A stretch of 20,572 bases of DNA from Lentzea aerocolonigenes. GTDB lineage: Bacteria; Actinomycetota; Actinomycetes; Mycobacteriales; Pseudonocardiaceae. The DNA lies in contig NZ_JYJG01000432.1 of NCBI RefSeq assembly GCF_000955955.1, positions 1-20,572 on the forward strand. The letters run 5' to 3'. A model generated the notes under the pieces. It saw nothing but the letters and a program-made list of their open reading frames with translations. It did not search any database and was not told the origin of the DNA. The position numbers were made by a program, and so were the translations under genes. Below, one piece after another: positions 14,467-20,572 of this stretch (positions are counted from its first letter, which is position 1; each line of letters starts with the position of its first letter).

Positions 14467-15736
14467 GGTCTGAATTTACGTGATCACGAAGCGCCGCGTC
14501 CTGGGTCAGCATCCGCCGCTTCAGCGCGGGCACGGCGTTCGTGACGCGCAGGAACGTCCGCAGGAACGCCAGCACGACCCGGCCGATCACCGGCTTGTGG
14601 ATCACGCCGTTGCCGTCCATCTGCTCACGTGACGCCAGCACGGCCTCGAAGCCGTACTTGACCATCTCCTGCTCGTACTCGGAGATCGCCTGGACCACGT
14701 CTTTGCCGTGGTGTGCCTCGGTGAGCTTCCGGGTGAGCAGTTCGGCGTCCCGCAGCGCCGTGTTCGCGCCGATGCCGCGGCCCGGCGTCATGAGGTGCAC
14801 CGAGTCGCCGATCAGCGTGACGTTGCTGGACTCCCACGCTTCCAGCGGTTCCGAGGTGCGGACCTTGATCTCGAACACCGTCTCCGGGTCGGCCAGCCGG
14901 AAGAGCTCGCGCAGGTTCGGGTGGAACTTCGGGGTCATGTCCAGGACGACCTGCTTGAGCTGTTCCTGGGTCATGCCCTTCATGTCGGGGAACTTGTCGT
15001 GCGAGGCCGCGTAGCCCCACATGATGTAGTCGTCCTCGACGCCTTCGCCGTCGAAGCGCATCACGTGGACGATCACGAACGCGCCCTTGGGGCCGTACAG
15101 CAGCGTCACGCCGCCGTCGGCTTTCGGGGGCAACAGCTTCACGTGCTCCGGCGTGAGCGGCAGCTTGCCCGCGATCGTGGTGATTCCGGTGTCCGCGATC
15201 TTGGCGTGCGGCAGGTACTGCCTGCGCACCCTGGACTGCGCGCCGTCCGCGCCGACCAGCACGTCGCCGGTCTCGGACGTGCCGTCGTCGAAGAACGCGG
15301 TGACCGAGCCGTCGTCGTTGCGGCTGAAGTGCGTGAACGTCTTGTCGAACCGGACGACGTCGTCCAGGCCGTTCAGCAACGCGGTGCGCATCGCGATCCG
15401 GCTGACCGACTTCTCGCTGCGGGTGTCGTCGGGGTTGTGGCCGAACTCGCCGACGAACAGCTCCTTGTACTTCTCGGTGCGCATGTTGATCCGCGTGGCC
15501 GGACGGGCCGTGGTGCGGACGAACTCCTTGAAGACGTCCGGTGGCAGACATGTGTGCAGTGCTTTGCTGCCGTCCGGGCTGATCCCGACCCGGTAGCCGA
15601 TCAACATGCTGCGCGGCGTGCGGTCCCGTTCGAACAACGCGACGTCCACGCCGGCCTTCTTCAGCCCGTGCGCCAGGCACAGGCCACCGGTCCCCGCTCC
15701 GATGATGAGTACGCGCATGCCAGTTTTTCCGAACAC
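14444..15736 (-). CDS. FAD-dependent monooxygenase (class A flavoprotein, PHBH fold)
   Basis: This 430-residue flavoprotein is predicted to hydroxylate or epoxidise an aromatic or polyketide-like small molecule with NAD(P)H and O2. The FAD dinucleotide fingerprint is VLIIGAGTGGLCLAHGL (GxGxxG, G13-G18). VLVGADGAQSRVRRQY contains the DG motif (about 159-174). The GD motif is VTLIGDSVHLMTPGRGIGAN (306-325). These three together define the PHBH/class A family. The C-terminal 80 residues lack a thioredoxin-like extension. GTG 15736 is preferred over ATG 15718 because GAGGGGG lies five bases before it. A well-formed promoter and a 23-bp perfect operator precede it, so it is controlled independently of the regulator gene upstream. 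Its substrate is unknown. A resistance or detoxification role such as antibiotic inactivation is as plausible as biosynthesis. Confidence 0.88.
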   Translation of the reverse strand: MFGKTGMRVLIIGAGTGGLCLAHGLKKAGVDVALFERDRTPRSMLIGYRVGISPDGSKALHTCLPPDVFKEFVRTTARPATRINMRTEKYKELFVGEFGHNPDDTRSEKSVSRIAMRTALLNGLDDVVRFDKTFTHFSRNDDGSVTAFFDDGTSETGDVLVGADGAQSRVRRQYLPHAKIADTGITTIAGKLPLTPEHVKLLPPKADGGVTLLYGPKGAFVIVHVMRFDGEGVEDDYIMWGYAASHDKFPDMKGMTQEQLKQVVLDMTPKFHPNLRELFRLADPETVFEIKVRTSEPLEAWESSNVTLIGDSVHLMTPGRGIGANTALRDAELLTRKLTEAHHGKDVVQAISEYEQEMVKYGFEAVLASREQMDGNGVIHKPVIGRVVLAFLRTFLRVTNAVPALKRRMLTQDAALRDHVNSDHEVVHAG

Positions 15737-15745
15737 AACAGCCCC

Positions 15746-15768
15746 CTCAACTAAGTCTCTTAGTTGAG
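15746..15768. promoter_or_regulatory. 23-bp perfect operator (10-bp arms, 3-bp centre) at the monooxygenase promoter
   Basis: CTCAACTAAG-TCT-CTTAGTTGAG is a perfect inverted repeat directly downstream of the -10 box. It covers the expected transcription start and touches the ribosome site. The length and symmetry fit TetR- or MarR-family repressors. No such repressor gene is in the window. Confidence 0.8.
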
Positions 15769-15798
15769 AAGATATTCAGTTGGCGAGACTCTTGTCAA
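15769..15798 (-). promoter_or_regulatory. sigma-70-type promoter of the monooxygenase gene
   Basis: On the minus strand a perfect -35 TTGACA (15793-15798) is followed after 18 bases by TATCTT (15769-15774), which matches 4 of 6 -10 positions. Transcription would begin inside the adjacent 23-bp operator, about 30 bases before the start codon. Confidence 0.65.
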
Positions 15799-15804
15799 CC
15801 GTCC

Positions 15805-17256
15805 CTAGAAGTCGTCACTGTTGAGTCTCCTGAGGCGTGCGGAGCCGATGGCACGTCTGACGTCGTCCACCGGAAGCAGCCTGACCAGCTGTTCCAGGGC
15901 TTCGACGTCGTGTTCGCCGGAGTCGGTCTGGGTGAACGTCCAGATCGCGTTCGCGTCACCGCGGGACAGGACCGCCTTGCGCACGCCGGTCGCGAGGTCC
16001 TCCCGCTCGGCCAGCACGACGGGCGCCTCGGAGCGTCGGAGCAGAGAGCCGCGGTAGCGAGAGGCGGCCAGTGGCACGTCGCCGTCCTTGAGCGCGGCCC
16101 GCACGGCGAGGAAGTCGGCTTCGACGTCCGCGGTGAGCCGGTACGGCCTGGTCGCGAGCACGTCGGTGCCGAGTTGGGCACGCAGGCGGTGCAGCTCCGC
16201 GCGCACCGTCGTGGGGTTGCCGCGCTCGCCGTAGAGGCGCAGGGCGAGCTGGCCGGCGGACAGCCTGCCGTGCAACGCCAGCGCGAAGAGGATCTCCGCA
16301 TGTCTGAGCGAGATCGGCACCTCGCGGCCGTCGAGCACGACCTTGGGTTCGGGCAGCAGGAACGACAGGGACAACACGGATCTGCGCACGTGCCGTTGTC
16401 TGGGGATGCGCAGCAGATAGCCCTGGGCGAGGGTTTCCAGCACGGCTTCGCGGCCGTCCGGGAGCAGGATCCGGTCGCTGGACACGTCGACTCTGGACGG
16501 CAGCAGTCCGTACGGCTCGACCGCGACGACCCGGCCGGTGGGGCTGAGCAGCGCGCCCGGTTCGCCGCGCAGCGCGATCAGGTGCCGCATGTTCCGGGCT
16601 CGCAGCTCCTCGTCCTGGGCGTGCATCCGCGCGAGCATCTCCGACTCGGCGAGCCTCGCCGACGCGGACACCAGTGCCACCATCGACGGGTGGACCGTCT
16701 CGATCGGGCCGCTCAGGTCGACGACACCGATCGTCGAACCGGTGTCCGGGTCGCGGATCGGGCTCGCCGCGCACGTCCAGTGGTGGTAGGTCCGCACGAG
16801 GTGCTCGGCCGAGTGCACCGTTACGGGTGAGTTGACCGCCAGTGCGGTGCCCATCCCGTTCGTCCCGGCCGCGTCCTCCGACCAGCGCGTTCCCTCGGCC
16901 AGGCCGACGTCCTCGGCGCTGGTGCGGGTGTGGTGGTCGCCTTCGCACCACAGGATGTGGCCCTGCGCGTCGGCGACGATCATGATGTGCTTGGACTCCT
17001 CCGCGAAGCCCAGCAACGTTTCTCTGAGGATCGGCAGGCTCGGGTGCAGCGGATGCCGTTCGCGCAGGTCCGGCAGCTCGTCCTGGGCGAACACCGTCGG
17101 CGCGGTGTGCAGGTCGGGATTCACGTTGGCGGCGAGTGACCGTTGCCACGACGCGGAAATCACCGAGCGTGGCGAATCAGCCGTGCGAGTACCACTCAAC
17201 ACGGCATCTCTGACTCGACTCAGCAACAGTGCGTGTTGCCCGGGTTCGTGGGTCAC
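15805..17256 (-). CDS. GAF-domain transcriptional regulator with C-terminal winged-helix region (AcoR-like sensor without AAA+ domain)
   Basis: This protein of about 483 residues resembles the sensory half of AcoR-type activators. An N-terminal PRSVISASWQRSL leads into a GAF-type domain (about 60-200) with HIMIVADAQGHILWCEGD, then WSEDAAGTNGMGTALA, and CAASPIRDPDTGSTIGVVDLSG. There is no sigma-54 AAA+ domain (no GAFTGA) and no Fis-type HTH. The C-terminal half holds a winged-helix-like unit, ISLRHAEILFALALHGRLSA then TTVRAELHRLRAQLG, as seen in actinobacterial relatives that sit beside acetaldehyde dehydrogenase (ExaC-type) genes. The frame is open to TTG 17277; I prefer GTG 17256 with a modest GGATGGAT ahead, but the start is uncertain. 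It is divergent from the degenerate aldehyde dehydrogenase gene, which it probably regulates. Confidence 0.8.
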   Translation of the reverse strand: MTHEPGQHALLLSRVRDAVLSGTRTADSPRSVISASWQRSLAANVNPDLHTAPTVFAQDELPDLRERHPLHPSLPILRETLLGFAEESKHIMIVADAQGHILWCEGDHHTRTSAEDVGLAEGTRWSEDAAGTNGMGTALAVNSPVTVHSAEHLVRTYHHWTCAASPIRDPDTGSTIGVVDLSGPIETVHPSMVALVSASARLAESEMLARMHAQDEELRARNMRHLIALRGEPGALLSPTGRVVAVEPYGLLPSRVDVSSDRILLPDGREAVLETLAQGYLLRIPRQRHVRRSVLSLSFLLPEPKVVLDGREVPISLRHAEILFALALHGRLSAGQLALRLYGERGNPTTVRAELHRLRAQLGTDVLATRPYRLTADVEADFLAVRAALKDGDVPLAASRYRGSLLRRSEAPVVLAEREDLATGVRKAVLSRGDANAIWTFTQTDSGEHDVEALEQLVRLLPVDDVRRAIGSARLRRLNSDDF

Positions 17257-17290
17257 TGATCCATCCACGGCTTGCAACGAGCATGCAACG
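17223..17290. promoter_or_regulatory. GCAAC-box cluster between the GAF regulator and the aldehyde dehydrogenase-like gene
   Basis: An inverted repeat GCAACA-gtgcg-TGTTGC (17223-17239) and two direct copies of TGCAACG (17273-17279 and 17284-17290) lie 11 bp apart, one helical turn, on the same face. All share the GCAAC core and surround the start region of the GAF regulator gene. They are good candidates for its binding sites; this is inference from repetition and position. Confidence 0.5.
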
Positions 17291-17345
17291 TTCTGCCGCC
17301 TACTTTCTCATTTTCCCCAACCCAGTCCTGCAGCGGGAGTCGAGA

Positions 17346-18683
17346 ATGACGCAGTACGCGGCACCGGGTCAGCCCGGCAGCGTGGTCGCGTACCGGCCGA
17401 GGTACGACCACTTCATCGGCGGCGACTACGTGCCGCCGGTCTCCGGCGAGTACGTCGAGAACGTCACGCCGGTGACCGGTGAGGTCTTCACGGAGGTCGC
17501 GCGCGGCACCGACGCCGACCGCGCCCGTGCACTGCACGCGGCCAGCGGCGCCGCACGGTCGTGGGGTCGTACGACCGCGCGAGAGCGCGCCACGGTCCTG
17601 GGCGAGATCGCCGACCGGGTGGAGGAGCACGCGACCGAGCTCGCGGTCGCCGAGACGTGGGACAACGGCAAGCCGGTCCGCGAGGCCCTGGTCGCCGACG
17701 TGCCGTTGCTGATCGAGCAGTTCCGTCATTTCGCCGCCGTGATCCGCACCGAGGTCGGTCAGGTCGAGCAGCTGGGCCGCGACACCTGCGACTACCGCTC
17801 GTTCCAGCCGCTCGGCGTGGTGCACGAGCGCGTGCCGTGGACGTTCCCGCTGATGGCCGCTTCCCGGGTGCTGGCGCCTGCGTTGGCCGCCGGCAACGCC
17901 GTGGTGCTGGAGCCCGCGCTGCAGACGCCGGCGTCGATCCACGTGCTGCTCGGCGTGATCGCAGACCTGCTGCCGCCCGGCGTGGTGAACGTGGTCACCG
18001 GCTCCGACGATCACCGCGTGCCCTCCGGCCGTTGCCCCAACATCTTCTTCTCCGACGTCACCGCGCAGCGCGACAGCTTCCTGGACAAGGCCCTCGAGGG
18101 CTTCGCGATGTTCGCGGCCAACCAGGGCCAGGTCTCCACCGCTCCGTCGCGCGCGCTGATCCAGACCGCCGTCTACGAGGAACTGCTGAACCTGGCGACA
18201 ATTCGCACGGAGCAGCTGCGGTTGGGCGACCCGCTCGACACCGACACCATGGTCGGCGCGATGGTGTCGCTCGAGCAGCGCGACCGTGTGCTGGCGTACA
18301 TCTCGCGCGGCAAGGAAGAAGGCGCGCGGCTGGTGACCGGTGGCGAGGCCTCCGGCCACTACGTCCAGCCCACGATCTTCGAGGGTGATCACCGCTCCGC
18401 CGTGTTCGCCGACGACGTGCTCGGCCCGATCGTCTCGGTGACCCGCTTCGACGACCGCGACGACGCGGTGAAGATCGCCAACGAGACTGCTCACCAGCTC
18501 GGCGCGGGCCTGTGGTGCCGAGACGTGGCGTTGGCGCACAACGTCGGCGCCGAACTTCTCGCCGAGCGGGTGTGGGTCAACAACTACTACGCGTACCCGG
18601 CGAACACCGCAGTGCTCGCCGAGTACCGCCGGGTGAAGCACCTGCTGGTCAGCTACTCCGACCGCGCGCAGGGCTACTTCTAG
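17346..18683 (+). CDS. aldehyde dehydrogenase-family protein lacking all catalytic residues (apparent pseudoenzyme)
   Basis: This 445-residue protein is clearly derived from the ExaC/acetaldehyde dehydrogenase family: the N-terminal MTQYAAPGQPGSVVAYRPRY and DHFIGG, AETWDNGKPVRE, LAPALAAGNAVVL, DLLPPGVVNVV, KALEGFAMFAANQG, GDPLDTDTMVGA, LLVSYS. The working parts are gone. The oxyanion Asn of PWNFP is T166, the cofactor Lys of VVLKPA is E189, and the nucleophile Cys of GEVCTCPSRAL is S264. The segment that normally carries FTGETTTG and LELGGK is replaced by about 11 residues (219-230). EEIFGPV has become DDVLGPI (356-361), and the C-terminal GGYKxSGxGRE stretch is deleted. The frame is intact, with good codon usage and GGGAG six bases before ATG 17346, so it looks expressed rather than decayed. 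It may act as a sensor, regulator partner or structural subunit. A dehydrogenase label would mislead. Confidence 0.85.
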   Translation: MTQYAAPGQPGSVVAYRPRYDHFIGGDYVPPVSGEYVENVTPVTGEVFTEVARGTDADRARALHAASGAARSWGRTTARERATVLGEIADRVEEHATELAVAETWDNGKPVREALVADVPLLIEQFRHFAAVIRTEVGQVEQLGRDTCDYRSFQPLGVVHERVPWTFPLMAASRVLAPALAAGNAVVLEPALQTPASIHVLLGVIADLLPPGVVNVVTGSDDHRVPSGRCPNIFFSDVTAQRDSFLDKALEGFAMFAANQGQVSTAPSRALIQTAVYEELLNLATIRTEQLRLGDPLDTDTMVGAMVSLEQRDRVLAYISRGKEEGARLVTGGEASGHYVQPTIFEGDHRSAVFADDVLGPIVSVTRFDDRDDAVKIANETAHQLGAGLWCRDVALAHNVGAELLAERVWVNNYYAYPANTAVLAEYRRVKHLLVSYSDRAQGYF

Positions 18684-18686
18684 GGG

Positions 18687-20333
18687 TTACTTCTTCCAGG
18701 GCACCTGAGTGGACGCGTAGTAGTTGATGCCCTGGACCTTCCAGCGGGGAGCCTGCGCGCCCAGCCGCGGCGCGAACTTGTCCCAGCTGTGGGTCGCGGC
18801 CGTCGACCAGCCGAGCTCGGCGGCCACCGGGAGCCTCGGGAACGCCATGTACTCGATGTCGGCGGAGGTCTTGATGGTCTCCGTCCACAGTGGAGCCTCA
18901 ACACCCCGGATGCTGGCTTCACCGACGCCGCTCAGGTACGCGCCGGGGTTCCAGCCGTACGCCGTCTTGACCTCGACCAGCCCGGCCCAGTCCTGGCCCA
19001 GCTTGGTGTTCTTGTTGTACTTCATGTCGAGGTAGATCCGGTTCGCCGGTGACATCAGCACCTTGTTGCCGCGCTTGGCGGCCGCGGCCACGTTGGCGTC
19101 GGACGTCTCCGTGCCCCAGAACTGCGGGATCGGTGCGGTGTCCGTGGTGGTCTTGATGAACTCGTGCCAGCCGGTGGTGACCTTGCCGTACTTCTTGACG
19201 ATCGGCAGCACCCGGTTCATGAACTTCACGAAGTCCGCATCCGGTGTGGAGAGCGCTTCGTCGCCGCCGATGTGGAAGTACGGGCCGGGCGTGATGGCCG
19301 AGACCTCCTTGACGACGTCCTCGATGAACTTGTACGTGACGTCCTTGCTGATGCAGAGGCTGGAGAAGCCGACATCAGTGCCGGTGTAGAGCGGGCGCTT
19401 CTTGCCGTCGCAGTTCAGCTCGGCGTAGCTCGCCAGCGCCGCGTTGGTGTGGCCCGGCATGTCGAACTCGGGGATGACGGTGATCCCGCGGTTCTGTGCG
19501 TACGCGACCAGGTCCTTGTACTGGTCCTGGGTGTAGAAGAGATTGCCCTTGCGGCCACCCACCTCGGTGCTGCCACCGATCTTGGTCAGCTCGGGCCAGC
19601 TCTTGATCTCCAGTCGCCAGCCCTGGTCGTCGCTCAGGTGGAGGTGGAAGTAGTTGATTTTGAAGGCCGCGATCTGGTCGATGTAGCGCTTGACCTGGTC
19701 GGGGGTGAAGAAGTGCCGTGCCACGTCGAGCATGGCGCCGCGGTGCTGGTACCTCGGGTAGTCGAGGATGCTCGCGCCCGGCACGGTCCAGGGGCCTGGC
19801 TGTTTCGTCTTCGCCTCGGCCTTGGGTGGCAGGAGCTGGCGGAGAGATGCGATGCCGTTGAAGTGGCCCGCTGCCGCGTTCGCCCGGATGATCACCTGCT
19901 TCGGGGTCACGTCGAGTTGGTAGCCCTCGTTGCCCACCTTGGGGTCGGCGTTGTTGAGGAGGACTACGCCGTCGCCGGTGACGCTGTCGGTGATCTGGAG
20001 GTCGTAGCCGGTGGAGGGGCGGAGGATCGACGCCAGCAGTTCGGCTGGTTTGCGGGCGGTGTCGGTGGCGATTTGGATCTTGGCGGTTTGGGTCAGGGTG
20101 AAGGTGATGTCCGGGTGGGGCTGGATTTGGACCGGTTGGGGGACCAGTTCCTGCAGTGGGGTTGCGGCTGCGGTGGCTGCTGGTCCGGTGCCTGGTCCGG
20201 CGCCTGGTCCAGTACCTGGTCCGGTGCCTGGTCCGGTGCCTGGTCCGGCGTCTGCGGATGGTCCGGTCACCAGTACTCCTGATCCGGCTAGCACCAGCGC
20301 TGTGAGTGCGGTGCGCACTCTGTTCGTGTTCAC
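18687..20333 (-). CDS. secreted beta-N-acetylhexosaminidase, GH20
   Basis: This 548-residue enzyme releases terminal GlcNAc (or GalNAc) from chitooligosaccharides or peptidoglycan and glycan fragments outside the cell. Residues 1-29 are a signal peptide (VNTNRVRTALTALVLAGSG, cut near SADA). A Gly-Pro-Gly-Thr repeat (30-51) forms a linker. Residues about 60-190 are the GH20 N-terminal alpha/beta domain and about 192-515 the catalytic barrel, with HRGAMLDVARHFF, FHLHLSDDQGWR, PEFDMPGHTNAAL and the catalytic pair HIGGDEAL (D358, E359). WGTET and PLWTET supply active-site Trp residues. I chose GTG 20333 because GGAGGA lies five bases upstream. The open frame extends to 20411, but that part runs into a DasR-like operator. 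Its stop is three bases from the convergent aldehyde dehydrogenase-like stop. Confidence 0.93.
   Translation of the reverse strand: MNTNRVRTALTALVLAGSGVLVTGPSADAGPGTGPGTGPGTGPGAGPGTGPAATAAATPLQELVPQPVQIQPHPDITFTLTQTAKIQIATDTARKPAELLASILRPSTGYDLQITDSVTGDGVVLLNNADPKVGNEGYQLDVTPKQVIIRANAAAGHFNGIASLRQLLPPKAEAKTKQPGPWTVPGASILDYPRYQHRGAMLDVARHFFTPDQVKRYIDQIAAFKINYFHLHLSDDQGWRLEIKSWPELTKIGGSTEVGGRKGNLFYTQDQYKDLVAYAQNRGITVIPEFDMPGHTNAALASYAELNCDGKKRPLYTGTDVGFSSLCISKDVTYKFIEDVVKEVSAITPGPYFHIGGDEALSTPDADFVKFMNRVLPIVKKYGKVTTGWHEFIKTTTDTAPIPQFWGTETSDANVAAAAKRGNKVLMSPANRIYLDMKYNKNTKLGQDWAGLVEVKTAYGWNPGAYLSGVGEASIRGVEAPLWTETIKTSADIEYMAFPRLPVAAELGWSTAATHSWDKFAPRLGAQAPRWKVQGINYYASTQVPWKK
20181..20252 (-). 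repeat. six 12-bp tandem repeats encoding a Gly-Pro-Gly-Thr linker
   Basis: Six in-register copies of TGGTCCGGTGCC with small changes (plus-strand reading) code for GPGT/GPGA units between the signal peptide and the GH20 domain. The near identity of the units suggests recent slippage expansion, so the number may vary between strains. Confidence 0.85.
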
Positions 20334-20405
20334 GCCAATCCTCCAGGGCAAGGGGGGACCTTGTGGTGGCGGCGAAGGGTTCACGGTTTCAGCCGGGGTG
20401 TTTGG

Positions 20406-20424
20406 TGTCAAGGTTTAGACCAAT
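20406..20424 (-). promoter_or_regulatory. DasR-like operator (dre) overlapping a -35 box upstream of the GH20 gene
   Basis: On the minus strand ATTGGTCTAAACCTTG (20409-20424) differs by one base from the dre core GGTCTAGACC and matches most of the 16-bp consensus for DasR, the GntR-family repressor of chitin/GlcNAc genes. It overlaps TTGACA (20406-20411), a perfect -35, so a bound repressor would block the promoter. No convincing -10 is visible. The site is 76 bases upstream of the GH20 start codon. Confidence 0.65.
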
Positions 20425-20572
20425 GGAGCCGCCGTTCCGGCGGGAGGGCGCCGTTCCGGCGCGCGCACCGGTTCCGTTGCCGTTCCCCTGTTCCGTTGGC
20501 GGGCGACGGTTCCGAGTCCGTAGGTGGTCACCTTGCGAGAGTTCACCTTGCGTTGCGTGCTTCCCCTTGGGG
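20425..20572. other. repeat-rich non-coding tail upstream of the GH20 gene
   Basis: I see no gene here. The stretch holds six copies of GTTCC, four of them extended to CGTTCC or GGTTCCG contexts, between 20434 and 20513, with GCCGTTCCGGCG occurring twice at 19-bp spacing. It ends with a 10-bp direct repeat TCACCTTGCG at 20528-20537 and 20543-20552. Purpose unknown. Confidence 0.5.

Noticed and set aside
17253..18641. 462-residue open frame opposite the aldehyde dehydrogenase-like gene
   Set aside because: His/Val/Arg-rich shadow with no recognisable fold; the sense frame matches a known family along its length.
17346..18683. Calling the aldehyde dehydrogenase-like gene a pseudogene
   Set aside because: There is no frameshift or internal stop, codon bias and ribosome site are good, and the deletions are in frame; a pseudoenzyme fits better.
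20334..20411. 26-residue N-terminal extension of the GH20 protein
   Set aside because: It would put a Pro-rich segment before the signal peptide and overlap the DasR-like box; a strong ribosome site supports GTG 20333.

Overview
The window is high-GC DNA from an actinomycete. Strong third-position G/C use, GTG and TTG starts, many shadow frames, a PucR-regulated proline operon, a DasR-like box and the paralogue families point to Pseudonocardiales (Lentzea/Saccharothrix/Amycolatopsis-like). That placement is inference from protein style, not from a marker gene. It looks like ordinary chromosome with a mix of housekeeping and accessory functions. No insertion sequence, phage gene or CRISPR array was seen.

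Layout. The left edge holds the 5' half of a tRNA-Val(GAC) on the minus strand (1-37). Next come a secreted GH16 beta-glucanase with a CBM6-like module (95-1480, minus) behind a perfect LacI-type palindrome, and a short family-A DNA polymerase (1605-3248, minus). On the plus strand are a SAM methyltransferase (3466-4383) and a large P-loop/TPR protein of STAND type (4495-6924). The proline catabolic pair follows on the minus strand: proline dehydrogenase (6911-7834) and P5C dehydrogenase (7834-9462). A PucR-family regulator (9575-11083, plus) is divergent from them.

From 17256 down to 11065 everything is on the minus strand. Read in transcription order the genes are a GAF-domain regulator, an FAD monooxygenase with its own promoter and a 23-bp perfect operator, a DUF402 protein, a uridine-kinase-like protein with an unusual P-loop, an ECF-type sigma factor, its membrane-anchored partner, a DUF6412-like small membrane protein and a short YidC/Oxa1 insertase. 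The last four are tightly packed and suggest an envelope-stress operon.

Divergent from the GAF regulator is an aldehyde dehydrogenase-family gene (17346-18683, plus). It keeps a clean reading frame but has lost every catalytic landmark of the family: the catalytic Cys, the oxyanion Asn, the cofactor-binding Lys, and by deletion the segment with the glycine-rich turn and general-base Glu. This apparent pseudoenzyme paired with a regulator is the most unusual item here. The window ends with a secreted GH20 beta-N-acetylhexosaminidase (18687-20333, minus) preceded by a DasR-like operator, and a repeat-rich non-coding tail.

Themes: polysaccharide degradation under sugar-responsive repressors (GH16, GH20), proline use, and several regulator/partner pairs. 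No stretch longer than 300 bases lacks a gene.
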